A stretch of 32,825 nucleotides of DNA from Coprobacter sp. (GTDB lineage Bacteria; Bacteroidota; Bacteroidia; Bacteroidales; UBA11471). The translations under genes were made by a program, and so were the position numbers. The notes beneath the pieces are model-generated. The model did not search any database and had not been told where the DNA came from. It worked only from the letters and a program-made list of their open reading frames with translations. Of this stretch, positions 1-7,840 are shown in pieces. Within the stretch, counting starts at the first letter, position 1; every line of letters starts with the position of its first letter. Location of the stretch: contig JAFTRN010000034.1 in assembly GCA_017462265.1 (NCBI GenBank), positions 1-32,825 of the forward strand, given 5' to 3'.

Positions 1-51
1 AAGAGGGGCTTGAGTTTGTGTTATAAAAAGATTGCCGTTAGGTAATCGATT
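1..51 (+). repeat. 51-bp direct repeat, left copy
   Basis: This sequence begins AAGAGGGGCTTGAGTTTGTG and recurs in the same orientation at 32662-32712 with a single difference (A at 23, G in the other copy). In both copies it is followed at once by hairpin-rich DNA of different sequence. No ORF of useful length is attached. It is probably the edge of a dispersed intergenic repeat of this genome, or a remnant of a mobile element, but no transposase is visible. Confidence 0.8.
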
Positions 52-52
52 T

Positions 53-244
53 TTACAGCCCCGTATAAGCGAGCCGAAGGCGAGCGCAATGCGGGGAACA
101 TAGGGTATTCGTAATAATCAATGCCTTTAGGTATTGGACCTATATAGGCTTGATAATCATTATAGTCCGATACCTACGGCATCGCAATTCCATAGTCAAT
201 TTTACCCCGCATTGCGCCGATAAATCGGCTTATACGGGCTGTAA
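53..244. repeat. Large nested imperfect palindrome
   Basis: Arms 53-96 and 205-244 are imperfect reverse complements: TTACAGCCCCGTATAAGC on the left and GCTTATACGGGCTGTAA on the right, with CGCAATGCGGGG matching CCCCGCATTGCG. Inside them, 121-139 and 165-182 form a second stem (ATGCCTTTAGGTATTGGAC with GTCCGATACCTACGGCAT). The stretch could fold into one long cruciform or RNA hairpin of about 190 nt. It has no coding look and is probably a dispersed intergenic palindromic repeat. Confidence 0.7.
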
Positions 245-337
245 TACTCGATAAGCGAGAGCAGAACCATACTTGTATGGATTATGCCGAGCGTAAGAGT
301 ATTCTGTAAGGAAAAATGTCTTATGCCGATGGCATAA
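243..337. repeat. Two further hairpins
   Basis: Around 243-305 an imperfect hairpin opens with AATACTC, turns at CCATACTTGTATGG and closes with GAGTATT. At about 320-337 a short one follows (TTATGCC GA GGCATAA type). Together with 53-244 they make an almost continuous run of palindromes between the 51-bp repeat and the tRNA. From 338 to 483 only AT-rich DNA and one half of a 17-bp inverted pair (366-382) were seen. Confidence 0.6.
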
Positions 338-365
338 TGAAATCTTAAAAACAGTAAGTCTTATT

Positions 366-382
366 TTTATCGGACACTAATA
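366..382 (+). repeat. 17-bp sequence inverted at the other end of the window
   Basis: TTTATCGGACACTAATA here is the reverse complement, with one mismatch, of TATTGGTGTCCGATAAA at 32589-32605. The AT-rich flanks are also loosely similar. It may be a terminal-inverted-repeat-like end of a dispersed element. Confidence 0.6.
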
Positions 383-483
383 ATTATAAATATGACACAC
401 TTTTGTTTGTATGCAAGATGTTAATAATTAAAAAGCGCTGTAAATCTTTGATAGGCTATAGATTTACAACGCTTCATTTTGTG

Positions 484-559
484 TGGTGACCCCGGAGGGG
501 CTCGAACCCTCGACCCAATGATTAAGAGTCATTTGCTCTACCAGCTGAGCTACGGAGTC
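484..559 (-). tRNA. tRNA-Lys (anticodon CTT)
   Basis: Read on the minus strand, the 76 nt fold as a full cloverleaf. The acceptor GACTCCG pairs with CGGGGTC, the D-arm is GCTCAGCTGGTAGAGC, the anticodon arm AATGA-CTCTTAA-TCATT carries CTT, and the T-arm is GAGGG-TTCGAGC-CCCTC. The discriminator is A and the 3' CCA is encoded. The gene lies 96 bp downstream of the HmuY-like gene on the same strand, with no separate terminator seen between them. Confidence 0.97.
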
Positions 560-655
560 GTTTTTCGGTTGCAAAAGTAATGCTTTTTACCGAACCGACA
601 AATCTTTTCCCGATTTTTTATTATTACTCGAGGTGTAATTGTGTAATTGGAGGGA

Positions 656-1039
656 TTATCGTTTGATGACGATGTCAGGGCGATCTACGATGTAACCGTC
701 GTCGGGGGCGGTGGTTATGGCGTTGTAGTTGCGATTTGAGATTTTCTGTATGCCGCCTTTCCCTTTGCCCGATGTACCGCTGTTGGTGCGTATCATGTCG
801 CTACACAGGGCTATGTCCCAATCGGTGCGTTTGTACCACCGGGCGTCGCTTTGCGCATCGCCCAAGGGGCTGCTCCCTACCACACTACCGGTTACGAACG
901 AGAAGTAGGTCCACGTACTATCGGTCACTCCATCGATGGTGAGTGTGGTTTCGGTGCGGGTGCCGACGTGTTCATCGTCTTGGCAGCCGACAACGCCTAT
1001 AAGGCCTAAGAGGAGGGAGAATAGTATATACTTATTCAT
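656..1039 (-). CDS. Short HmuY-like lipoprotein
   Basis: This 127-residue protein starts at the ATG at 1039, directly before a lipoprotein signal (LIGVVGC, lipid Cys19). A longer upstream reading would remove the signal peptide. The mature start Q-D-D-E is the acidic pattern common in surface-exposed Bacteroidetes lipoproteins. Residues 43-49 (WTYFSFV), 71-77 (RTDWDIA) and 84-96 (RTNSGTSGKGKGG) match the conserved core of the HmuY haem-binding family. Known HmuY is about 216 residues and binds haem through two His; here the only His is H24 and the protein stops soon after the core, so it looks C-terminally shortened. The gene overlaps the preceding peptidase gene by 8 bp, implying coupled translation, and is the last gene of the operon. 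The family call is fairly sure; ligand binding is inference. Confidence 0.82.
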   Translation of the reverse strand: MNKYILFSLLLGLIGVVGCQDDEHVGTRTETTLTIDGVTDSTWTYFSFVTGSVVGSSPLGDAQSDARWYKRTDWDIALCSDMIRTNSGTSGKGKGGIQKISNRNYNAITTAPDDGYIVDRPDIVIKR

Positions 1040-2570
1040 AGCTCGACAGATTATTTCCTGAGGGTTGGTACAGATAGTGTATGGTTGCTTTGCCGGTTTG
1101 GGCGTCGTAATCGATAAAATCGACTTTGGCATATCCCCCTGCCGCCGTGCGTATGATATGCGTCTTTTCCGACGGTTTGCCCTTTTCTATCCAGTTTAGT
1201 GGCGAGGCCGATGTGGTACGTGCCGGTATGGTGGATATGGAGAATAGGTTACTGCCTACATTCAGCGTGGTGCTGTCGATGTCGGTGCAAACATATTCGC
1301 GAGCGGGTGTGTAGCGGTAGTCAATGACAGAGAAATGCTCGATATATCCTTCGCCCGGGTTGCGGTCGGCGCGTCGCAGTATGTTGAGGAAGTATTTGGG
1401 CGCTGTATATGAGGTGTATTGCTCGATGTAGTCGGTGAAATTGAAGGCTACTTCGAGCGAATAAGGCTCCGATACAAAGCTCTTTGCTCCGGGAAGGGGG
1501 TGGTTTCCGCCTTGGTAGTTCATCGTGGGTGAGTCGTAGGTTATGGTGGGTGTCTCGGCATAGGCCTTGTCGGCCACACCTAAGGTGAATTTGAGGTCGT
1601 CGCGTGAGCTGTAGGCCAGTTTCACTTTGAAAACGACCTTCGGCTCGTGGTATTCCACTACGGCTCCTGTGCCCTCGGTACCTAATTGGTTCTCGGCCCG
1701 GGGTATGGTGAAGAAGTAGTAGGGCAGATAGTAACGGCCGTTGTCGTGAGAGAAAGTGCCCCACGAATTGACCACGATGAACGCGCCGTGTGTGGTATCG
1801 CCCTCGGCCGGTGAGAATGTCACAAGGTCGTCGTAACCCACCACGGTCATGGCATGAGCGCCGTCGGCGGCCAAGCGGGTAAGCAGACTTTTATAGCCTG
1901 TAGCCGATGGACCCTCGTAGTAGTCGTCGATTTTCCACCCGCTGGTGTAGGCCGATATGGTGAAACAGCCTCCATCGGCAAGGTATTCCTTGGCGGCAAC
2001 GATATCCGCGGTCGTTTCGAGCGGTATTTTCAGTATCTCCTTGGTGCGGTAGTGCATGGCATCGATATATTTGTCGTAGCCACTCATCCAGTAAAAGCGA
2101 TATACCGACATGAGTATGGGAAAATCGACTTGATTCATAACACCATTCACGCGTGTGAGGGCCAGTCCGCTAGCGGCGAATGAGCCGTTGTCTTCGCCGT
2201 CGTTGAGGAAATTCCACGTGTAGAGATAGCTGAATTGGTGGGCTCGCGATGAGGCGTCGCGGTCGAGCAGACGGTTCATTTCGTAGGTGAACAAATAACC
2301 AATGCTTGCCGCCTGAGAGCAGGAATTACCCTTCTGGTTGAAGATGGGAGGGAAATACTTCGTGCGTGAATTGTCGATACCGACGGGCAGTTCTCGCGTA
2401 CTGCGTGTGGTGTGGGGACGCCATACCCGGCGACTATCGAGTAGCGCCTTGATTTCGGGTGTGAGCACGGGCTCGGGATATACGGGACGCTCCTGAGCAA
2501 ATACTTCTGCCCCCGATAGACAGAGGCAGAAGTATATGAATATCAGATATAGACGATAGTGTATCGTCAT
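1032..2570 (-). CDS. Papain-fold (C1-like) cysteine peptidase
   Basis: This 512-residue exported protein has an N-terminal signal peptide (about residues 1-25, ending near EVFAQ) and no lipobox, so it is periplasmic or secreted. The papain-type catalytic set is complete: oxyanion Gln79 and nucleophile Cys84 in NQKGNSCSQAAS, His239 in DGAHAMTVVGYDD, and Asn268 in VVNSWGT. Residues after about 310 form a beta-rich extension of unknown role, so the protein is longer than a bare papain domain (about 220 residues). No obvious inhibitory propeptide is seen, although residues 26-70 could cover the site. It starts 12 bp after the clan CD peptidase gene and overlaps the HmuY-like gene by 8 bp, so the three are probably made together. 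It likely cleaves proteins or peptides bound or imported by this system. The peptidase fold is well supported; the substrate is unknown. Confidence 0.85.
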   Translation of the reverse strand: MTIHYRLYLIFIYFCLCLSGAEVFAQERPVYPEPVLTPEIKALLDSRRVWRPHTTRSTRELPVGIDNSRTKYFPPIFNQKGNSCSQAASIGYLFTYEMNRLLDRDASSRAHQFSYLYTWNFLNDGEDNGSFAASGLALTRVNGVMNQVDFPILMSVYRFYWMSGYDKYIDAMHYRTKEILKIPLETTADIVAAKEYLADGGCFTISAYTSGWKIDDYYEGPSATGYKSLLTRLAADGAHAMTVVGYDDLVTFSPAEGDTTHGAFIVVNSWGTFSHDNGRYYLPYYFFTIPRAENQLGTEGTGAVVEYHEPKVVFKVKLAYSSRDDLKFTLGVADKAYAETPTITYDSPTMNYQGGNHPLPGAKSFVSEPYSLEVAFNFTDYIEQYTSYTAPKYFLNILRRADRNPGEGYIEHFSVIDYRYTPAREYVCTDIDSTTLNVGSNLFSISTIPARTTSASPLNWIEKGKPSEKTHIIRTAAGGYAKVDFIDYDAQTGKATIHYLYQPSGNNLSSYE

Positions 2571-2582
2571 AAGAGAATTGTA

Positions 2583-4757
2583 TTAAAGACGATTATAAGT
2601 TTTCAATGCCTCGTTACGGACACTTTCGCAGAGAGAGGCGTCATTGCTCATTTTCTCTGCCACAGCTTTGATTTCGGGGGCACGATATGAGCGTTTGAAC
2701 CAACCGAATGCTTCGAGCATATTTTTCTGTACGACGGTGTCGGTGGTTTGTTGCATATATTCGAGCAGCTCGGGCACCATGAAGTGTACGTGATAGTTGC
2801 GCATAGAGCGAATACTTTGCAGACGTGATTTCATGCTCTTTTCGGGGTTGAAAATGTCTTGCATATAATCGCTGTAACGAGTGGCACGACCACTGATGAC
2901 TTTCGAAATCTGACCGCGAACAACCGCACTGTCTTGATAATTGGTAGTCGGGAATTGACGTTCAAATTCGGCCATAAGCAAAGCGTTGTCATACAGAGGT
3001 ATGGCGTTGCTTACAGAGAAATTTACACGTTCGCTGGTGTTGTTACGAATGGCAACCGATATGATGCCGGGAACAAGACGGGCATCACCGCTGTCTTGAA
3101 CGAAATTCATGGCAAAACGAGCTACCATTTCATGGCTGTCGTTCACGGCCAAGCTAAGACATTCGATGAAATTATCGTCGTTGATTTTAGAAAGGAGCAT
3201 CATGGCTTCCATACGAATTACAGACTCATCGCTCTCCTTGAATATGTTGAGCAGCTCGGCTGAACTGATGGCATCTTTATCGAAGAGCATCTTGAGTGCT
3301 AATGCTTTTACAGCGGTGTATTCCGTGTTTTTGAATTCTTTTTTCCAACGAGAGGGGCACCACGTAGCTATGGCCTCGTTCAAGTCGGGAACCTTCACGG
3401 CCGGAATGAAAGCGTAAGTGGGATCACCGATGAGGTGTCCTTCGAGGTAAGGATTGAGTTGCGATATGCGACCTACGTTCATGCCTAAGGCCATGGCTCC
3501 GGTATAGCGGTCGGTCCATTTGTCTTGCAATACGTTTACACTATTGGCGGTGACGGCAATGGTGCGATTACCTTCTCCGAAAATATAGGCATTGGCAATG
3601 CAGTTGTCGCGATGGAACGAACCATTGAAACAAGCATCGAACAATACGACGCGACATTGGGGCGAATAATTATCGAAGTCGCTGAGTACGAGGTCACATT
3701 TGGCTTCGTCTGTAGAGTCGGCTTTCATCACTTCGGCGTCGAACGCTCCGGCAAACCAGCTGCGAGGCACGTCGAATCGTTTCATCAAGGCTACACGCAT
3801 ACTATCGACATTGCGACCGCGGTCTTTGGCATGGCGCAATGCGGCTCGCAGATAATCTTGTATAAAATTGATTGCGGGTTTCGCTGTAGTAATCTCGGGA
3901 ATACCATCACTCATATATTGGGTATCCCAGTCGCCATGATGGTGCAGTATGGCAAAGTCGAGGTCTTTGCGTTGCATCTCGTTCATCACTCTGAATTTGA
4001 TGTGACGATCTTGTTTATGGTCGATGTATTCGATTCCGTTACGTTGTTTTTTGAACCATGGGAAATTTTCCATATACATCAGTTTCTCGTCAAGGCGTGC
4101 GGTCAGCGATTCCGATACATAGCCGTGACCACTGAAGAACAGCATTTGGTCCATGACCTCGGGGTGTTGTTTTTCATATACTGCTTTTTTCAAGAAACTA
4201 CGCAATTTCTCGTAGCGGCAGGTGCCGTTGCAATCGGTAGGACGTACACGACCGGTATATATTTCGCAGCCGAGCTCCTGTTCCGAGTCTGCGGTAAGGC
4301 TGTAATAGAACATATGCGGGCGTTCTTCGTCCTGTTTTAAGAATTTGAATTTCAGATCGAAATCGTCGTAGAAACGGTCAGTGGGAACCGATGATACATG
4401 CCAAGGATATACATCTTGATCCATCTTGAAAGCACTGGTCATGTGCTGTGCGTCGCGTACCATAGGAACAGGTATATCACCGAGGAAAATAGCGCCTTCG
4501 ATGGGTGCTTTGGGGCAATTGTAGAGGTCGATGAGGACTTGACGGATAGAGTCGGGTACACCCCATTTGTCGATAACGGTGTGTACGGTGAGACCGCTTT
4601 TTTCGAGTTCGGCGGCGTAGGCTTCTACTTCGGCTTTGGCTTCTTCGTAACTTTTAGGATCGATAACGATGGCAAAACCGCGCCCTTTGGGCGAACAGGC
4701 AATCATGCCCATGAGGAGTAAGCCGACGAGGGCTAAGGTAAGGTTTTTGATTTTCAT
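2583..4757 (-). CDS. Clan CD (gingipain/caspase-fold) peptidase-like lipoprotein with HEAT-like tail
   Basis: This 724-residue protein has a lipoprotein signal (LLLMGMIAC, lipid Cys21). The mature start SPKGR lacks the acidic residues seen in the other lipoproteins here. Residues 28-105 look like the alternating beta/alpha start of C25-type domains (AIVIDPKSYEEA ... AIFLGDIPVPMV). Candidate catalytic residues are His in SGHG (H211) or HHHGDWD (H272-H274), and Cys376 in LFDACFNGSF, followed by NRTIAVTANS, as in C25 peptidases. The His-Cys distance (about 100 or 165 residues) is larger than the 33 of gingipain RgpB, so there is an insertion or a divergent arrangement. Residues from about 470 to 720 are helical repeats resembling HEAT units. 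The gene lies 81 bp after the barrel gene and 12 bp before the papain-fold gene. Peptidase activity is likely but not certain. Confidence 0.75.
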   Translation of the reverse strand: MKIKNLTLALVGLLLMGMIACSPKGRGFAIVIDPKSYEEAKAEVEAYAAELEKSGLTVHTVIDKWGVPDSIRQVLIDLYNCPKAPIEGAIFLGDIPVPMVRDAQHMTSAFKMDQDVYPWHVSSVPTDRFYDDFDLKFKFLKQDEERPHMFYYSLTADSEQELGCEIYTGRVRPTDCNGTCRYEKLRSFLKKAVYEKQHPEVMDQMLFFSGHGYVSESLTARLDEKLMYMENFPWFKKQRNGIEYIDHKQDRHIKFRVMNEMQRKDLDFAILHHHGDWDTQYMSDGIPEITTAKPAINFIQDYLRAALRHAKDRGRNVDSMRVALMKRFDVPRSWFAGAFDAEVMKADSTDEAKCDLVLSDFDNYSPQCRVVLFDACFNGSFHRDNCIANAYIFGEGNRTIAVTANSVNVLQDKWTDRYTGAMALGMNVGRISQLNPYLEGHLIGDPTYAFIPAVKVPDLNEAIATWCPSRWKKEFKNTEYTAVKALALKMLFDKDAISSAELLNIFKESDESVIRMEAMMLLSKINDDNFIECLSLAVNDSHEMVARFAMNFVQDSGDARLVPGIISVAIRNNTSERVNFSVSNAIPLYDNALLMAEFERQFPTTNYQDSAVVRGQISKVISGRATRYSDYMQDIFNPEKSMKSRLQSIRSMRNYHVHFMVPELLEYMQQTTDTVVQKNMLEAFGWFKRSYRAPEIKAVAEKMSNDASLCESVRNEALKTYNRL

Positions 4758-4838
4758 GATGTGTGTATAATTAGTTTTTGTGTTTTCGGATTTGATATTT
4801 TTTTTGAGGTTTTTTCGGCTATAGAAGCCGTCTATCGG

Positions 4839-6506
4839 TTAAAATTTCAAGTGTATGCCAAATCGGGCGTTGATGCGCTTGGTATCGTCGAGCAGATTGG
4901 GTATCTCCTCGTGCAACAGGTTATAATACTCGGCATCACCGAGGTAGAATGCGGCACGCACTTGCGCGCTGGCCCCGAGCCATACCCGGCTGTTGCGGGT
5001 GCTGATGGGTATATCGGTCGAGAGTTTCACCCCTACGGCGGCGTAGGCGCTCGAGCGGTATTCATAGCGCGGGTAGATGTAGCGCTCGGGCATTACATCT
5101 TTTTTATTGAACACGATGAAGCCGGTGGCGTTGTCGGTCTTTACGGTCGATCGGTCGTATATCGTATAGTCGTCGTTGCTCAACGGCAGGGCATACTCGC
5201 CATCGACGGCCAGGCTCAGCAAACTTTCTTTGATGAAGAAATTCTTGTTCACACCGGCTTTGGCTGTGAGACGAGTGTAGTTCTGCTCATAGTCGGCATA
5301 GAAATAGCGGTTGGCTTTCGACTGACGCATATCGGCGCCTACATACCAGGTGAGCCACGGCGTCTCGTTGCGCATGACGTCCATGCGGTATTCTATCGAG
5401 GCCTCGAACGCGTCTTCGGTGTAGGTCACGGCCGAGTCGAGTACCACGTAGTATTTCTCGTTGTTTTTATTGGGGTTGTTGCGCAATTCTTGCGTATATG
5501 ACATACCCTCGACTTTGCGCATGGAGGCGGCCAGGGTGATGTTGTGCATGAGTCTGTCGCCGGCGATAGAGAAGCGCTCTTTCAGCCCGAAAGAGGTGCG
5601 GTCGTAGTCACCGCCTTTGTATTCGATGGTTTTACCTCCATCGCGGGCATCTTCGTAGCGTATATCGGCGCCTATCTCCAAGAAATTGCTTATGCGGTCG
5701 CCCTCGTAAGCGAGTTGTATGGCGCCACCGTAATTCATGCCCGAATAGTCGCGTTTGTAGCCGCTACCGAGGGTGCTGTTGGTGGTGATACCATCGTGAA
5801 ATCCCAATCCGCTGAATACGAAGATAGAATAGGTGCGTTGCGTATTGATGACGGTGTGGGTGGTTTTTTCTTTATAGAAGCCGATATTGGCCGAGAGGCC
5901 TACGCTCCAGCGATCGGCACAGTGCCAAGTCACACCCGGGGTGGCGTTGAAACGCATACCTGTGCTTTCGGAACGGGGGTCGGTCTGGTCTGAGGAAGAA
6001 CCTACTTTATAGTTGAGATCAACAGCCAAGGTCCAATCCTCCGCAGGGTGGTATGAAGCTATTCCTTGCAACGTGAATATCTCGCTTCTGAAGTCGCTGA
6101 TAATCGAGTCGCCCAGAATGTAAGGGTTGTCAAAAGATGGGAACAACGAGGAGTTCCAGCAGCGCTCATACTCGGTGTCGTTGTTGTAGGTGATGCTGCC
6201 GAAACAGGCAGCGCGTTTGAATTTTTTCAAACCTTTGATTTCTATTCCGAGACCGTTGATTTTCGATGAACGATCTACGTCGTGGTAATCTCCCCGGGTA
6301 AGTCCGTAAGACACGTTGATATCCGTGTACATATCGAGCGGAGCAAATGAAATGGAGGTGGGGTTGCTCGATGTACTGTAAATGTTCCCCAAGTAGAGGG
6401 CATCGTTGTACAGGGGCTTTTCATATTGAGCCGACGCTATCGACACGCAGCCGGTCATCGCGGTTGCCATCAGTATCGGTTTTATCCATTTTCGGGTAGA
6501 GATCAT
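4839..6506 (-). CDS. Outer-membrane beta-barrel protein (DUF6850-like)
   Basis: The start chosen is the ATG at 6506, giving 555 residues with a proper signal peptide (MISTRKWIKPILMATAMTGC ... ASAQ). An in-frame ATG at 6563 would add 19 residues that hide the signal. The rest is made of amphipathic beta-strands with many aromatic residues and ends in Phe (RFGIHLKF), as in outer-membrane barrels. It resembles the DUF6850 family of barrels found beside DUF4876 lipoproteins and TonB receptors in Bacteroidales; this family name is from memory. A role as secondary pore, assembly partner or anchor for the exported peptidases is inference. It is separated from the DUF4876 gene by 93 bp containing a strong hairpin (6549-6579), so its expression may be lower than that of the first two genes. 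Confidence 0.75.
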   Translation of the reverse strand: MISTRKWIKPILMATAMTGCVSIASAQYEKPLYNDALYLGNIYSTSSNPTSISFAPLDMYTDINVSYGLTRGDYHDVDRSSKINGLGIEIKGLKKFKRAACFGSITYNNDTEYERCWNSSLFPSFDNPYILGDSIISDFRSEIFTLQGIASYHPAEDWTLAVDLNYKVGSSSDQTDPRSESTGMRFNATPGVTWHCADRWSVGLSANIGFYKEKTTHTVINTQRTYSIFVFSGLGFHDGITTNSTLGSGYKRDYSGMNYGGAIQLAYEGDRISNFLEIGADIRYEDARDGGKTIEYKGGDYDRTSFGLKERFSIAGDRLMHNITLAASMRKVEGMSYTQELRNNPNKNNEKYYVVLDSAVTYTEDAFEASIEYRMDVMRNETPWLTWYVGADMRQSKANRYFYADYEQNYTRLTAKAGVNKNFFIKESLLSLAVDGEYALPLSNDDYTIYDRSTVKTDNATGFIVFNKKDVMPERYIYPRYEYRSSAYAAVGVKLSTDIPISTRNSRVWLGASAQVRAAFYLGDAEYYNLLHEEIPNLLDDTKRINARFGIHLKF

Positions 6507-6548
6507 AGTGATTCTGTTGTTTGTGTTGAATAGTGATTTTTCGGGTGA

Positions 6549-6579
6549 AAATCCTGCCGACAATAGGTCGGCAGGATTT
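6549..6579 (-). terminator. Intra-operon hairpin, possible partial terminator
   Basis: A perfect 13-bp stem (AAATCCTGCCGAC with GTCGGCAGGATTT) surrounds a 5-nt loop. On the minus strand it is followed by a short T run (the stem's own T's plus one more, then CAC), weaker than a classical terminator. It lies between the DUF4876 and barrel genes of the same operon, so attenuation or a processing/stability role is likelier than full termination. Confidence 0.6.
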
Positions 6580-6599
6580 GGAGTATTATGTGGTAGATA

Positions 6600-7811
6600 T
6601 TAATCTACTACGGTGGGGGCTATGCCGGGAGTGAGGGGGGCATCGATGATGAAGTCCTCGGCCGAGTTGTTGGTGTCTTGGTAGCGTACACGACCATCTT
6701 CGTCGATAGCGATGGCTTTACGACGAATAGATTTTCCGCCCCAAGCGGTAGCCCAAGTGTAAGAGGCATCGTCTTTGGGAAGCAAGTTGGGATAGATGGT
6801 ACCACCGGCGGCAACCTCTTCGTTATCGGCTATTTGTATAGCGTCGAGAACGTATTGGTTGGGTATCTTCAGATAGAGCGAGGTAGAGGTGCTGTTGGGA
6901 ATCGTGGCCAAGTTGGTAGAGTCGGCTGCATAGTCGGTAGCTTTCACACCGTCGGGCAGTTTCACGAGAACAGGCGCTTGTCCGAATGCACCCGCGCCGA
7001 AGTAGAATGAGGCTGATTCGTCGTAGATAACGATGAGGTTAGGTGTATCATAGTCGGTATCGGAATAGCTGGTAGAGGTGAGGTAGGCCTCCCAATCGGC
7101 ATCGCTCAGGTCGGGGTATGCGGCATCGCCTTGGGCTTCGGCATGGTTTGCTGCATCTTGAGCGATTACTACGCTTTCGCCGGGTTGCAAGGGATAGTCG
7201 GTTCCATTACCGGGGAATGCGAGTACATAGCCGTTCAAGGCATAGTAGGGAAGCATATTACCGGATTCGTCAACCCATTTCGAGGGGCCGTCCCAGTTTG
7301 AGCCCATAGAACCAATGATGCATTGGTCGAGGTATTGCACTTCGTTGGAGTTGTTTACAATTTCCCAATACAGATCTTTAAAGTAGTAGTTGTTAGAGGC
7401 TACATATACTTCTTTGAAGATGAGCGATGATTCCGAAACTTCACTCAAAGCGATGGTACAAGTTGCATTTCCATATACTTGTACGGCGGTACTGCCAGTA
7501 TATACGCTCGATGCGGTAGCTTGCGCTTTAGCCGATACGGCATATTGTCCGGTGGGGAGTTCGGCGATGATGGTATTAGTCTCACCTGCGGCAATAGTTG
7601 CGGTATAAGTGCCGGCAGTCTGAGCGTGAGTGGCGGTAACGGTGATGTCGCCGACCGATTCAGCGCCTGCGGGAAGGGTTACGTTTACACTCAGCGAGTA
7701 GGTTTTTGCGACATCGTCGCCGTCATCGTCGCCGTCATCGTCGCTACAAGATACGCCGGTGAAGGCGAGAGCCAACGAGAGAAGAGCCGGGAATAAAACG
7801 ACTTTTTTCAT
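6600..7811 (-). CDS. DUF4876-type surface lipoprotein
   Basis: This 403-residue protein has a lipoprotein signal (ALAFTGVSC, lipid Cys22) followed by SDDDGDDDGDD, a strongly acidic stretch typical of surface-exported Bacteroidetes lipoproteins. Residues 36-130 look like an Ig-like or CNA-B-like beta domain (YSLSVNVTLPAGAESVGDIT). From about 130 a lamin-tail-like part begins (LIFKEVYVASNNYYFKDLYW, then EIVNNSNEVQYLD), the hallmark of DUF4876 proteins. Such proteins are usually encoded next to a TonB-dependent receptor, and here the receptor gene ends 29 bp upstream. The likely role is surface binding partner or lid of the receptor; the ligand is unknown. Confidence 0.78.
   Translation of the reverse strand: MKKVVLFPALLSLALAFTGVSCSDDDGDDDGDDVAKTYSLSVNVTLPAGAESVGDITVTATHAQTAGTYTATIAAGETNTIIAELPTGQYAVSAKAQATASSVYTGSTAVQVYGNATCTIALSEVSESSLIFKEVYVASNNYYFKDLYWEIVNNSNEVQYLDQCIIGSMGSNWDGPSKWVDESGNMLPYYALNGYVLAFPGNGTDYPLQPGESVVIAQDAANHAEAQGDAAYPDLSDADWEAYLTSTSYSDTDYDTPNLIVIYDESASFYFGAGAFGQAPVLVKLPDGVKATDYAADSTNLATIPNSTSTSLYLKIPNQYVLDAIQIADNEEVAAGGTIYPNLLPKDDASYTWATAWGGKSIRRKAIAIDEDGRVRYQDTNNSAEDFIIDAPLTPGIAPTVVD
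7713..7744 (-). repeat. 12-bp in-frame tandem repeat
   Basis: The unit ATCGTCGCCGTC occurs 2.7 times and encodes the D-G-D-D repeats directly behind the lipobox of the DUF4876-type lipoprotein. Length change by slippage would keep the frame and only alter the acidic linker. Confidence 0.75.
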
Positions 7812-7840
7812 GTTTTTTCTTTTTTAGATTAGTATTATGG

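Noticed and set aside
1..480. Insertion sequence or transposon at the left edge
   Set aside because: The repeats and inverted 17-mers suggest element ends, but no transposase or integrase fragment is visible in any frame, so only repeats are called.
484..559. tRNA-Lys as attachment site of an integrated element
   Set aside because: No duplicate of the tRNA 3' end was found elsewhere in the window and there is no integrase gene.
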